Assembly (NCBI GenBank): GCA_963725275.1
Contig: CAVRXS010000007.1
Span: forward strand, 124,001-188,000
Direction of reading: 5' to 3'
From: Bog-756 sp963725275
GTDB lineage: Bacteria; Actinomycetota; Acidimicrobiia; Acidimicrobiales; RAAP-2
Length of the DNA stretch: 64,000 bases
Each line of letters opens with the position of its first letter. Position 1 is the stretch's first letter. This document shows, piece by piece, positions 27,035-35,017 of the stretch. A model generated the notes under the pieces. It made no database searches. It worked only from the letters and a program-made list of their open reading frames with translations, and was not told the origin of the DNA. The position numbers were made by a program, and so were the translations under genes.

Positions 27035-28300
27035 GTGAGCGTTGCCATCGAAGTCCGGGGCATCTCCAAGCAGTTCAAGCTCTACAACGAGAAGCACACC
27101 TCGCTGAAGGAGCGGGTCATCCACGGCGGCAAGATGCCCTACACGCCGTTCTGGGCGCTCCAGGACGTGAACGTCGACATCATGCAGGGCGAGACGTTCG
27201 GCATCCTCGGCCGGAACGGGAGCGGCAAGTCGACTCTCCTCAAGTGCATCGCGGGCATCCTCAAGCCGACCGCAGGGGAGATCCGGGTGCGCGGGAGCCT
27301 CGCCGCGATGCTCGAGCTCGGCGCTGGCTTCCAGCAGGACCTCTCCGGTCGCGACAACATCTTCCTCAACGGCTCGTTGCTCGGGCTCTCCCGCCCCGAG
27401 ATCGAGAAGCGGTTCGACGCGATCGTGGCCTTCGCCGAGCTCGAGGACTTCATCGACAACCAGGTCAAGTTCTACTCGTCGGGCATGTACGTGCGGCTGG
27501 GGTTCGCGGTGGCGGTCAACGTGGAGCCGGACGTGCTGCTCGTCGACGAGGTGCTGGCGGTGGGGGACGCCGCCTTCCAGCGCAAGTGCCTCGACCACGT
27601 CAAGCGGTTCCAGCGCGAGGGACGGACCATCGTGGTGGTGAGCCACGGGACCGAAGTGATGCGCCAGAACTGCCAGCGGGTGATGGTGATGAACCACGGA
27701 AAGGTGATCACCGTCGATCAGCCCGGCGAGGGGATCCGTGTGTTCCTCGCAGACCTCCTCGGTGTCGGCACGCTCGAGGGATCTGAGTCCGGGGGCATCG
27801 AGGGCAACGTCCTCGCCGTCGGAGCGGTCCATGTCGATCACGGCGGTAGCGGCGACCGGATGCACCTCTACCCGGGAGAGCCGCTCACGGTCACCGCCGA
27901 TGTCGACAGCCTGGCTCCGGTCCCCGACGCGATGGCCATGATTGCCATCCACGACGACGCCAACGAGCTGGTCTTCTACTCGGATCCGGACGATCCGATG
28001 TGCGCGCTCGACGTCCCCGAGGGCGGCGGCGTCGTGCGCTTCCACTTCCCCGAGGTCCCCCTCCTCGACGGCACGTATTCTGTGAGCCTGGGTGTCCGCA
28101 GCGCCACCGTGACCGCCATCTACGACTGGAAGGAGCAGGTCACCAAATTCGAGGTGGTCAACCCGGGCCGCGAGACCGGTCGCGTGCGCCTGCCGCTCGA
28201 CGTGAGCTTCCGGCTCCGCTCGACCTCTCCCACCGGCGAGGTACCCGTGGTCGGCGCCCAGTTCGGGCCGCTGCCCGGCTGGGAAGAGTCCACTGCGTGA
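27035..28300 (+). CDS. Wzt-type polysaccharide ABC transporter ATPase with C-terminal domain
   Basis: The 421-residue protein pairs a TagH/Wzt ATPase with an extra C-terminal domain. Walker A GRNGSGKS is at about residues 54-61, the signature region reads YSSGMYVRLGFA, and Walker B is VLLVDEVLAVGD. The C-terminal roughly 170 residues form a beta-rich domain (HLYPGEPLTVTADVDSLAPV). In Wzt this domain recognises the glycan's capped non-reducing end. Methyl caps are typical substrates, which fits the methyltransferase-like gene at 19735. GAGGAG sits ten bases before the GTG. Confidence 0.87.
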   Translation: MSVAIEVRGISKQFKLYNEKHTSLKERVIHGGKMPYTPFWALQDVNVDIMQGETFGILGRNGSGKSTLLKCIAGILKPTAGEIRVRGSLAAMLELGAGFQQDLSGRDNIFLNGSLLGLSRPEIEKRFDAIVAFAELEDFIDNQVKFYSSGMYVRLGFAVAVNVEPDVLLVDEVLAVGDAAFQRKCLDHVKRFQREGRTIVVVSHGTEVMRQNCQRVMVMNHGKVITVDQPGEGIRVFLADLLGVGTLEGSESGGIEGNVLAVGAVHVDHGGSGDRMHLYPGEPLTVTADVDSLAPVPDAMAMIAIHDDANELVFYSDPDDPMCALDVPEGGGVVRFHFPEVPLLDGTYSVSLGVRSATVTAIYDWKEQVTKFEVVNPGRETGRVRLPLDVSFRLRSTSPTGEVPVVGAQFGPLPGWEESTA

Positions 28301-29394
28301 CGGCATCCGGGGTCACCAGGATCGACCAGATCGTCCCCTCGCTCGCCAGCCGGGACGCCATCGGCGGGCACGTCCTCCAGTTGCAGGATCTTCTCCGGTC
28401 CCGTGGGTATGGCTCCGACATCTACTACGGGGTGGCCACCCCCGACCGGCTCGGCCACGGGCGGCCGATCTCCCGCATCGGCGACCACCAGAGCGCCGGG
28501 CGGGTCCTGCTCTACCAGCTCTCCATCGGGAGCGGGGTGGCCGACATCTTCCGCGAGCGTCCCGAACGGAAGTTCGTGAACTACCACAACATCACCCCGG
28601 CTCCGCTCATCGAGGCCTGGTTGCCCGCCGTCGGCGAGGAGGTGCGCTGGGGTCGGGCACAGCTGCGCGATCTGGCATCGGTGACCGAGTTTGCCGTCGC
28701 CGACTCCACCTTCAACGAGCACGAGCTCCGCGACGCCGGCTACCAGGCGACCGCCACCGTGCCGCTGCTGATCGACCTCGACGGGTTCTCCGGGTCACCT
28801 GACCCTGCACTGGCCAAGAGACTGGCGGCCCAGCGAGCCCGCGGGGGGACCGACCTCCTGTTCGTGGGAAAGGTGTCCCCCCACAAGGGCCAGCACGACC
28901 TGATCAAGGCCCTGGCCGCGTACCGACGGCTCTACGACCCGGAAGCCCGGCTGCGCCTCGTGGGAGGGGCGATCAGCGATGAGTACCGCACGGCACTCGA
29001 GCGGTTCGCCGAGGAGCTCGGACTGCTCGGGGCCGTCGACTTCGCCGGCTCGGTCACCCACGAGGAGCTCATCGCCTACTACGCCGCTTCCGACGTGTTC
29101 GTGTGCCTCTCCAACCACGAAGGATTCTGCGTGCCCCTCCTCGAGGCCATGTTCCACCGGCTCCCCATCGTTGCGTACACCACCACCGCCGTCCCCGAGA
29201 CGGTCCAGCAGGCCGGGCTCATCCTTCCGAACAAGGAGCCGGTACGGGTGGCCGCAGCCATCGACCGGGTGGTCAGCGACGCGAGGCTGCGCCACGAGCT
29301 GTCCATGGCTGCGGGTGAGCGGGTCGCCTCGTTCGCCCTGCCGAGAGTCAAGGCGGGCTTCGCCTCTGCGCTCGAGGCCGCCTGCGCGGCGTGA
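28297..29394 (+). CDS. GT4-family glycosyltransferase, type A
   Basis: The third type A GT4 enzyme, 365 residues, intact. It opens RIDQIVPSLASRDAIGGHV and has FVNYHNITPAPLIEAW. The donor half shows FVGKVSPHKGQHDLIKAL and NHEGFCVPLLEAMFHRLPIV with the E-x7-E motif. Its GTG overlaps the Wzt stop (GTGA), which ties glycan synthesis directly to export. It is closest in sequence to the product of 20868 (both have YDPEARL-like and FVCLS.HEGFC stretches). Confidence 0.8.
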   Translation: MTASGVTRIDQIVPSLASRDAIGGHVLQLQDLLRSRGYGSDIYYGVATPDRLGHGRPISRIGDHQSAGRVLLYQLSIGSGVADIFRERPERKFVNYHNITPAPLIEAWLPAVGEEVRWGRAQLRDLASVTEFAVADSTFNEHELRDAGYQATATVPLLIDLDGFSGSPDPALAKRLAAQRARGGTDLLFVGKVSPHKGQHDLIKALAAYRRLYDPEARLRLVGGAISDEYRTALERFAEELGLLGAVDFAGSVTHEELIAYYAASDVFVCLSNHEGFCVPLLEAMFHRLPIVAYTTTAVPETVQQAGLILPNKEPVRVAAAIDRVVSDARLRHELSMAAGERVASFALPRVKAGFASALEAACAA

Positions 29395-29425
29395 CGGGGG
29401 ACATCCTGGCGCCGGCGTCCCGGCG

Positions 29426-30625
29426 ATGAGGGTCGCCTTCGTCGTTCCCCGCTACGGTCCGGCCATCATCGGTGGCGCGGAGACGGCGGCCCGACTCCTC
29501 GCCGAACACCTGGCTGCACGACCTGGCTGGGACGTCGACGTCCTGACCACCTGCGCCGAAGACTTCGTCACCTGGGACGACGTCTACCCCGAGGGCGAGG
29601 AGTGGATCGAGGGCGTGCGGGTGGTCCGGTTCGCGTCCGCGGCAGGACGCGACCCGTCGTTCCATCCGCTGTCGGCCGCCCTGCTCGCAGATCCCGGGTC
29701 GGCCAGCGACCGGGACGCCGAACGCTGGCTCGACCTGCAGGGCCCGGTCGCACCCGCGCTTGCCGCGGCGGCGGCCGACTGGCCGGCGGACGTGTTCGTG
29801 TTCTATCCCTACCTCTACTATCCGACGGTCCGCGTCATCGGCCGGGTCGGGGGCCCGACCATCCTCCACCCCGCAGCACACGACGAGCCGGCGCTGCGCC
29901 TCCCGGTCTTCCGCCGGGTCTTCGAGGCGGCCGATGGACTGGTCTTCCAGACCACGGCCGAGCGCGACCTGGTCGAGGCCGCCTTCCCCGTCGCCACCCA
30001 CCACCAGCTGCTCCTCGGACTCGGGGTCGACGACCCCGACCTGGCCGGCACCGGAGCAACCGCCGTACCGGGCGTCGGAGGGGAACCCGGTTGCCCCCAT
30101 CTGCTCTGCCTCGGCCGCGTCGACAGCCACAAGGGGACCACCCTGCTGGCCGCGCTCTTCGCCCGCTACAAGGAGCGCCGCCCGGGCCCCCTGCGCCTGG
30201 TGCTGGCCGGTCCGGTCGTCGACCCGCCGGCACCCCATCCGGAGATCGACCTGTTCGGCGCGGTCGGGGACGAGGTCAAGTGGGGGCTGCTCGGATCGGC
30301 GGCGGTCCTGGTGTCTCCGTCTCCGTGGGAGGCGTTCTCACTGGTGGTCGCCGAGGCCTGGAGTGCACGCACGCCGGTGTTGGTCAACGCCGCCTGCGGT
30401 GCGACCGTCGAACAGTGCGCCCGGTCGGGAGCAGGGCTGCGATTCGCCGGGTACGGAGAATTCGAGGTGGCGCTGGACATGCTCCTCGGCGATCCGGAGC
30501 TGCGTCGGAGCCTCGGGCGACGGGGTCGCGCCTATGTCGACGGCCGGTTCCGGTGGCCGTTGGTGATCGACCGGTATGCGGCCTTCGTCGAGTCGGTCGC
30601 CGGGCGGAGCGAGACCGCCCGGTAA
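29426..30625 (+). CDS. GT4-family glycosyltransferase, type B
   Basis: A 399-residue paralogue of the product of 21959. Shared blocks are MRVAFVVPRYGPAIIGGAET, HPAAHDEPALRLPVFRRVF, LGRVDSHKGTTLLAALFARY and WEAFSLVVAEAW. It starts 31 bases after the type A gene, repeating the A-then-B order seen earlier. It is the last plus-strand gene of the cluster. A perfect ten-base-pair hairpin follows 18 bases after its stop. Confidence 0.8.
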   Translation: MRVAFVVPRYGPAIIGGAETAARLLAEHLAARPGWDVDVLTTCAEDFVTWDDVYPEGEEWIEGVRVVRFASAAGRDPSFHPLSAALLADPGSASDRDAERWLDLQGPVAPALAAAAADWPADVFVFYPYLYYPTVRVIGRVGGPTILHPAAHDEPALRLPVFRRVFEAADGLVFQTTAERDLVEAAFPVATHHQLLLGLGVDDPDLAGTGATAVPGVGGEPGCPHLLCLGRVDSHKGTTLLAALFARYKERRPGPLRLVLAGPVVDPPAPHPEIDLFGAVGDEVKWGLLGSAAVLVSPSPWEAFSLVVAEAWSARTPVLVNAACGATVEQCARSGAGLRFAGYGEFEVALDMLLGDPELRRSLGRRGRAYVDGRFRWPLVIDRYAAFVESVAGRSETAR

Positions 30626-30638
30626 GGACGGACCGGAC

Positions 30639-32477
30639 TCAGAGACCGCGTCCGAGCGGACGCGGTCCCGCTCGTTCGGTGAAACGCACGCCGAGCAGCG
30701 TGGCGCCCGGCGCGACCTTCCAGACCCGGTACCCGCCGATGGGCACCGGTGTGCTCACTGGCAGTGCCTCCCCCTGGGAGACCAGCGACGAGAGTCCGGC
30801 GAGCGCGGGCGACGCCACCAGGACGACCGAACCCGCCGGCCCCACCGCGACCGAGGTGCCTGCGGCGTAGTAGAGGGCACCGTGCTGTTCGTTGTAGAGC
30901 AGCCCGCCGGGCGTGATCAGTGCGATCCGGTCGGCGGGCAGCTCCCACCCGGCATTGCGGTAGATGGACGCCCCACCGTCGGGCGTGTCGAGGACGATCA
31001 CGTCGCGGTCGGCGCGGACCTGCGGCCTGAGGCCGGCGAACGCCGCATCGATCGCGTCGGCTGTGCGGATGGCGGAGCGGGTGTCGAGGTAGGGCGCCTG
31101 GTAGCGCGGTTGGCGGAGCCAGAGCCCGGTGGACGAGACGACGCTGTCCGGGAGCACGCCGTTGCCCGAGAGGAACCGCTGGGTGCCGAGGGCGCCCACC
31201 GCCACGATCGCCACGGTGACGGCGACCGTCCACCCGACCGCCACCCGCCCACCGGTGGTCCGTGGACGCAGGAGCGCCCCCGGCACGAGGAGCAGGGCGA
31301 TGACCGCAGCCGGCAGATAGGCCAGGAGGTATCCACCTTTGGCGAACTGGACGAGGGACACCAGGGCCATGGCCGGGACCAGGGCGGCACCGAGCACCGC
31401 GGCACGGGACTGGTACCAGGGGCGCACCCATTGCTCGCCGGCGGCTGACACCAGGAGCGGGTCGGGATCGGGTCCGATCGTGCCCCGACCGACCGTTCCC
31501 CGATCGACCAGCGCCCTCGCACCGAGGGCTGCAGCAGAAATCAGGGCGACAACGACCAGCGGAGCGAGAGCGACCACGGTGAAGGCGGCGAACGTCCCGA
31601 GGTTGGTGGTTCCCCCGGCGGCGTGGTCGAGGATCGACGTGGCCTGTGCCGCCCCGTCCGCCTCGAGCCGGGTCGCATGCAGCCAGGCCGCCACACCTCC
31701 CGGCTGGGAGAAGGCCATCGGCACGAACCAGACCACGACCGCCGCGGCACCGGCCGCCACCGTGAGCAGGAGGTCGCGCCAGCGGCGGGTCGACCCGGCC
31801 ACTGCGACGCAGGCGAGGAGCGCGAACGACTGGATGATCGACGGGCGGAACCCGGCGAGGAGGCCGAGCACCACCACCGCTGCGACCCCGTGGTGGCTGC
31901 CGGGACGAGCCCGCCAGGCGAGGATCAACAGCGCGGCGCACGCCAGGAGGTCGAAGGAGTAGGTGGCCACGATCGATCCGCTGAACCAAGCGAACGGCGA
32001 GGTGGCAACCACCACGCCCGCCGCCAGGCCGACCCAGCGCCCGCCCAGGTCACGGCCCGCCACCACGGTGAGTCCGGCTCCTGCCGCAGACGCCAGCGCG
32101 GCCAGGAGCACGAGCGAGTGGATCACCCCGGCACCAGAGGTCACGTGGATGAGGCGACCGACGGCGACGTAGAGCCAGTACCCGGGCGGCTGAGGGAGCC
32201 CGTGGGTCACGTCGAAGTGGCCGACGGCCGAGGCGTACTGGGCCGAGTCCCAGTCGGTCGGGCCCCGTGCAGCCGTGGAGAGCCGCGCGACCAGCGTGGC
32301 CGCGCCCACCACCCACGGGGCGATGCGATCGACCAGCAGTCCGTACGGGCTGGCCCGGCGCGGGGCGGAATGGCGTCCCTGTCTCACGACCCGATCCGGC
32401 GTCGCCACGGCGACCCCCGGACCCCCGAGCGGCACGTCGCCGCCGGCCACGGGCGTGGTGGGCGGGCCGAAGACCAT
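30639..32477 (-). CDS. GT-C-like polytopic membrane protein, possible glycosyltransferase
   Basis: This 612-residue protein has roughly ten to eleven membrane helices and a C-terminal soluble domain of about 160 residues. After the first helix comes an acidic loop, GPTDWDSAQYA, then GLPQPPGYWLYV. This arrangement is typical of GT-C enzymes (ArnT/PMT-like) that use polyprenyl-phosphate sugars on the outer membrane face. Its position at the end of the glycan cluster supports a role in glycan transfer. AGGGTA at 32483-32488 reads TACCCT on this strand, five bases before the ATG. Confidence 0.6.
   Translation of the reverse strand: MVFGPPTTPVAGGDVPLGGPGVAVATPDRVVRQGRHSAPRRASPYGLLVDRIAPWVVGAATLVARLSTAARGPTDWDSAQYASAVGHFDVTHGLPQPPGYWLYVAVGRLIHVTSGAGVIHSLVLLAALASAAGAGLTVVAGRDLGGRWVGLAAGVVVATSPFAWFSGSIVATYSFDLLACAALLILAWRARPGSHHGVAAVVVLGLLAGFRPSIIQSFALLACVAVAGSTRRWRDLLLTVAAGAAAVVVWFVPMAFSQPGGVAAWLHATRLEADGAAQATSILDHAAGGTTNLGTFAAFTVVALAPLVVVALISAAALGARALVDRGTVGRGTIGPDPDPLLVSAAGEQWVRPWYQSRAAVLGAALVPAMALVSLVQFAKGGYLLAYLPAAVIALLLVPGALLRPRTTGGRVAVGWTVAVTVAIVAVGALGTQRFLSGNGVLPDSVVSSTGLWLRQPRYQAPYLDTRSAIRTADAIDAAFAGLRPQVRADRDVIVLDTPDGGASIYRNAGWELPADRIALITPGGLLYNEQHGALYYAAGTSVAVGPAGSVVLVASPALAGLSSLVSQGEALPVSTPVPIGGYRVWKVAPGATLLGVRFTERAGPRPLGRGL
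30644..30667. terminator. Strong candidate terminator hairpin at a convergent junction
   Basis: GACCGCGTCC (30644-30653) pairs perfectly with GGACGCGGTC (30658-30667) across the tetraloop GAGC. It lies just after the glycosyltransferase stop and inside the last codons of the converging membrane-protein gene. No T-run follows. Confidence 0.55.
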
Positions 32478-32482
32478 GGCTC

Positions 32483-32488
32483 AGGGTA
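32483..32488 (-). promoter_or_regulatory. Candidate -10 element (GT-C-like gene)
   Basis: On the minus strand the hexamer is TACCCT, five bases before the ATG. No Shine-Dalgarno sequence is present. No -35 is recognised. Confidence 0.35.
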
Positions 32489-32743
32489 CCGAGCGGTTGC
32501 ACGTGCACCGGGGTATGGGCCACCGAGGCGAGTCGGCCGGTTCGCGGTCGCCGTCCGATCCGCGCTCGGAGCCCGTGCGGGGTCGACGGTTCAGTTCCGC
32601 ACGTCCAGGGCCGATACCCAGTGGACGGGTGAGAGCCGTGTCGCGGGCGTCCCACGTCTGGCCGGTGGTTTCTGGGGACCGGTGCTCTCGGGGAACGACC
32701 ATGAGCCGAAGCCGGAGGACGAGCATGAAGACGAGGGTCGACC
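32489..32743. other. Divergent intergenic region
   Basis: No gene is supported. A bulged stem can form between GTGGACG (about 32619) and CGTCCCAC (about 32648) in what would be the leader of the repeat-protein gene. I could not match it to a known riboswitch. Confidence 0.3.
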
Positions 32744-35017
32744 ATGGGGCGTGAGGATCCGGACGGTCAGACCCCGAGCAGGAGAGCACCCGGGCCGAGG
32801 CGCCCCGCTGCTCGAGCCCCCCTCCTCTTGCTGGGCGGCACGCTGCTGCTGACCGCCACGGTGGCCGCGTTCGCCCCGAACGTCTCCCCCGCGGCACCAG
32901 CACCCCGCGTCGCGCTCCCGATCTCGCTCGTGTGGCAGCAGGTGCTGCCGGACGCCGGGTCGCCTGTCGCCCAAGGGTCGCCAGCGGTGGCGACGCTCGA
33001 TGGTGGCGGTCCGTCGATCGTGGTGGGTGACCGGGCAGGAAGCGTGTACGCCTTCCACCTCTCGAACGGCTCGCCGGTCGACGGGTGGCCGGCCCATCTC
33101 GGCGCTCCGATCGACTCGACCCCGTCCGTCGCGCCCAACGGTGTCGGCACGGACACCGTGTTCGTCTCAGCCGGCAACGCCGCCCAGCCGACGGTCGGCG
33201 GGTACATCGCGCTCGACAGTCGGGGGGGCCAGATCTGGTCGCACGGTGCGCCCGACCCGAACGGGGCCCACGGGGTGCAGGCGTCGATGGCGGTCGGCCA
33301 GCTCGAGGGGACAACCGCGGTCGTTGCGCCGTCGCTCGGCCAGGAGGAGTACGCATTCCAGGCCGGTAGCGGTGGGCTCCTGCCAGGTTGGCCGTTCTTC
33401 ACCGCCGACAGCGGATTCACCACACCGTCGCTCGCAGACCTCTACGGCGACGGCCAGACCGAGATCATCCAGGGTGGTGACTCGACAGCGGGTCTCGCCA
33501 ACGGGCAGACCTACACCAACGGGGGACACCTTCGGGTGCTCGGCGCGGGTGGCAACCTGATGTGCTCGTACAACACGAATCAGACCGTCGATTCCTCCCC
33601 GGCCGTCGGCAACTTCCTGACCGGCGGGCAGGTGGGCATCGCCTTCGGGACCGGCTCGTACTACCCGGGCGCCTCCGACTCGGACACCCTGTTCGCCTCG
33701 GACTCCCACTGCAACATCGTGTGGCGGGACGCGCTGGGTGGCAACACGGTCTCCAGTCCGGCGATCGGCGACCTCAATGGCAACGGCAACGTCCAAGTGC
33801 TCGAGGGGGCCGACACCGGCAGCAGCGGACTCGTCTATGCGCTCAACGGGTCCAACGGCGCGGTCCTGCCGGGATGGCCGCAGGCGACACCGGGCCGGAT
33901 CATCGGCGGCATCACCACGGCAGACCTGACCGGGGGCGGCTACAACGACGTGCTGGCTCCGACGACAGGCGGCCTGGTCATCTACGACGGCCGCACCGCC
34001 CAACCCGTCGCAACGCTCGCCGCTGGATCGGTGGCCCTCCAGAACTCGGCCGCCGTGACCGTCGACCCCGACGGGCTCATCGGGATCACCATCGCCGGGT
34101 ACAACGCCTCCGATACCGGCGTCATCCAGCACTACGAGATCGCCGGGTCCGGCGGACACTCACTGGGCAAGCGGGCGTGGCCGATGTTCCACCAGAACCC
34201 CCAACTGACCGGCTGGCTGAGCCAGAGCGCCCCCGGCCACCTCAACGCCCCGATCGTCGGAATGTCGGCAACAGCAGACGGGAAGGGCTACTGGAACGTG
34301 GCGTCCGACGGGGGTCTCTTCGACTTCGGTAACGCAGGCTTCTACGGGTCGATGGGTGGCCATCCGCTCAACCAACCGGTGGTCGGGATGGCTGCGACGG
34401 CGGACGGGCGCGGCTACTGGGAGGTCGCGTCCGACGGCGGGCTGTTCGCCTTCGGCGACGCGCACTTCCACGGGTCGATGGGCGGACAGCACCTCAACAG
34501 ACCGATCGTCGGGATGGCTGCGACGCCGGACGGGCGCGGCTACTGGGAGGTCGCGTCCGACGGCGGGCTGTTCGCCTTCGGTGACGCCCACTTCTACGGG
34601 TCGACCGGGGCCCTGACCCTCAATCGACCGGTCGTGGCGATGGCCCCGACGCCGGACGGCCGCGGCTACTGGCTGGTCGCCTCCGACGGGGGCATCTTCG
34701 CCTTCGGTGACGCCCGCTTCTACGGCTCGATGGGTGGACAGCACCTCAACCGGCCGATCGTGGGAATGGCCTCGAACGGCGGCAACGGCTACTGGCTGGT
34801 CGCCTCCGACGGTGGGATCTTCAGCTTCGGGACGGCTCCGTTCTGGGGCTCGACCGGCAACCTCTCGCTCGTGCTCCCGGTCGTCGCCATGGCTCCGGAG
34901 CCCCGCGGCCAGGGGTACTGGATGGTTGCGGCGGACGGCGGCATGTTCGCCTTCCACGCCGGGTTCTTCGGGTCTCTCCCGCAGCTCTTCGCCGCGTCCA
35001 ATGTCGGGGCCGATTGA
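32744..35017 (+). CDS. Secreted FG-GAP-like beta-propeller protein with six 42-residue repeats
   Basis: The 757-residue protein has an Arg-rich start and a hydrophobic segment (APLLLLGGTLLLTATVAAF), so it is exported or membrane-anchored. Residues about 55-490 hold FG-GAP/VCBS-like blades such as PSLADLYGDGQTEIIQGG, PAIGDLNGNGNVQVLEG and TTADLTGGGYNDVLAP. The rest is six copies of a roughly 42-residue unit, GYW.VASDGG.FAFGDA.F.GS.G...LN.PIVGMA.TPDGR. This unit is typical of Acidimicrobiia, function unknown. GAGGG lies seven bases before the ATG. The next gene follows directly after the stop and shares the same repeats. Confidence 0.7.
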   Translation: MGREDPDGQTPSRRAPGPRRPAARAPLLLLGGTLLLTATVAAFAPNVSPAAPAPRVALPISLVWQQVLPDAGSPVAQGSPAVATLDGGGPSIVVGDRAGSVYAFHLSNGSPVDGWPAHLGAPIDSTPSVAPNGVGTDTVFVSAGNAAQPTVGGYIALDSRGGQIWSHGAPDPNGAHGVQASMAVGQLEGTTAVVAPSLGQEEYAFQAGSGGLLPGWPFFTADSGFTTPSLADLYGDGQTEIIQGGDSTAGLANGQTYTNGGHLRVLGAGGNLMCSYNTNQTVDSSPAVGNFLTGGQVGIAFGTGSYYPGASDSDTLFASDSHCNIVWRDALGGNTVSSPAIGDLNGNGNVQVLEGADTGSSGLVYALNGSNGAVLPGWPQATPGRIIGGITTADLTGGGYNDVLAPTTGGLVIYDGRTAQPVATLAAGSVALQNSAAVTVDPDGLIGITIAGYNASDTGVIQHYEIAGSGGHSLGKRAWPMFHQNPQLTGWLSQSAPGHLNAPIVGMSATADGKGYWNVASDGGLFDFGNAGFYGSMGGHPLNQPVVGMAATADGRGYWEVASDGGLFAFGDAHFHGSMGGQHLNRPIVGMAATPDGRGYWEVASDGGLFAFGDAHFYGSTGALTLNRPVVAMAPTPDGRGYWLVASDGGIFAFGDARFYGSMGGQHLNRPIVGMASNGGNGYWLVASDGGIFSFGTAPFWGSTGNLSLVLPVVAMAPEPRGQGYWMVAADGGMFAFHAGFFGSLPQLFAASNVGAD
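34237..34983 (+). repeat. Six in-frame copies of a ~126-bp coding repeat
   Basis: Copies are about 126 bases (42 residues) long. Copies two and three are nearly identical in DNA over about 80 bases (from about 34382 and 34508), which points to recent duplication or gene conversion. They are part of the propeller-protein gene. Confidence 0.85.

Noticed and set aside
32489..32743. Cyclic-di-AMP (ydaO-type) riboswitch ahead of the secreted wall proteins
   Set aside because: Such riboswitches often precede wall-hydrolase genes, but the conserved core sequence blocks could not be found.
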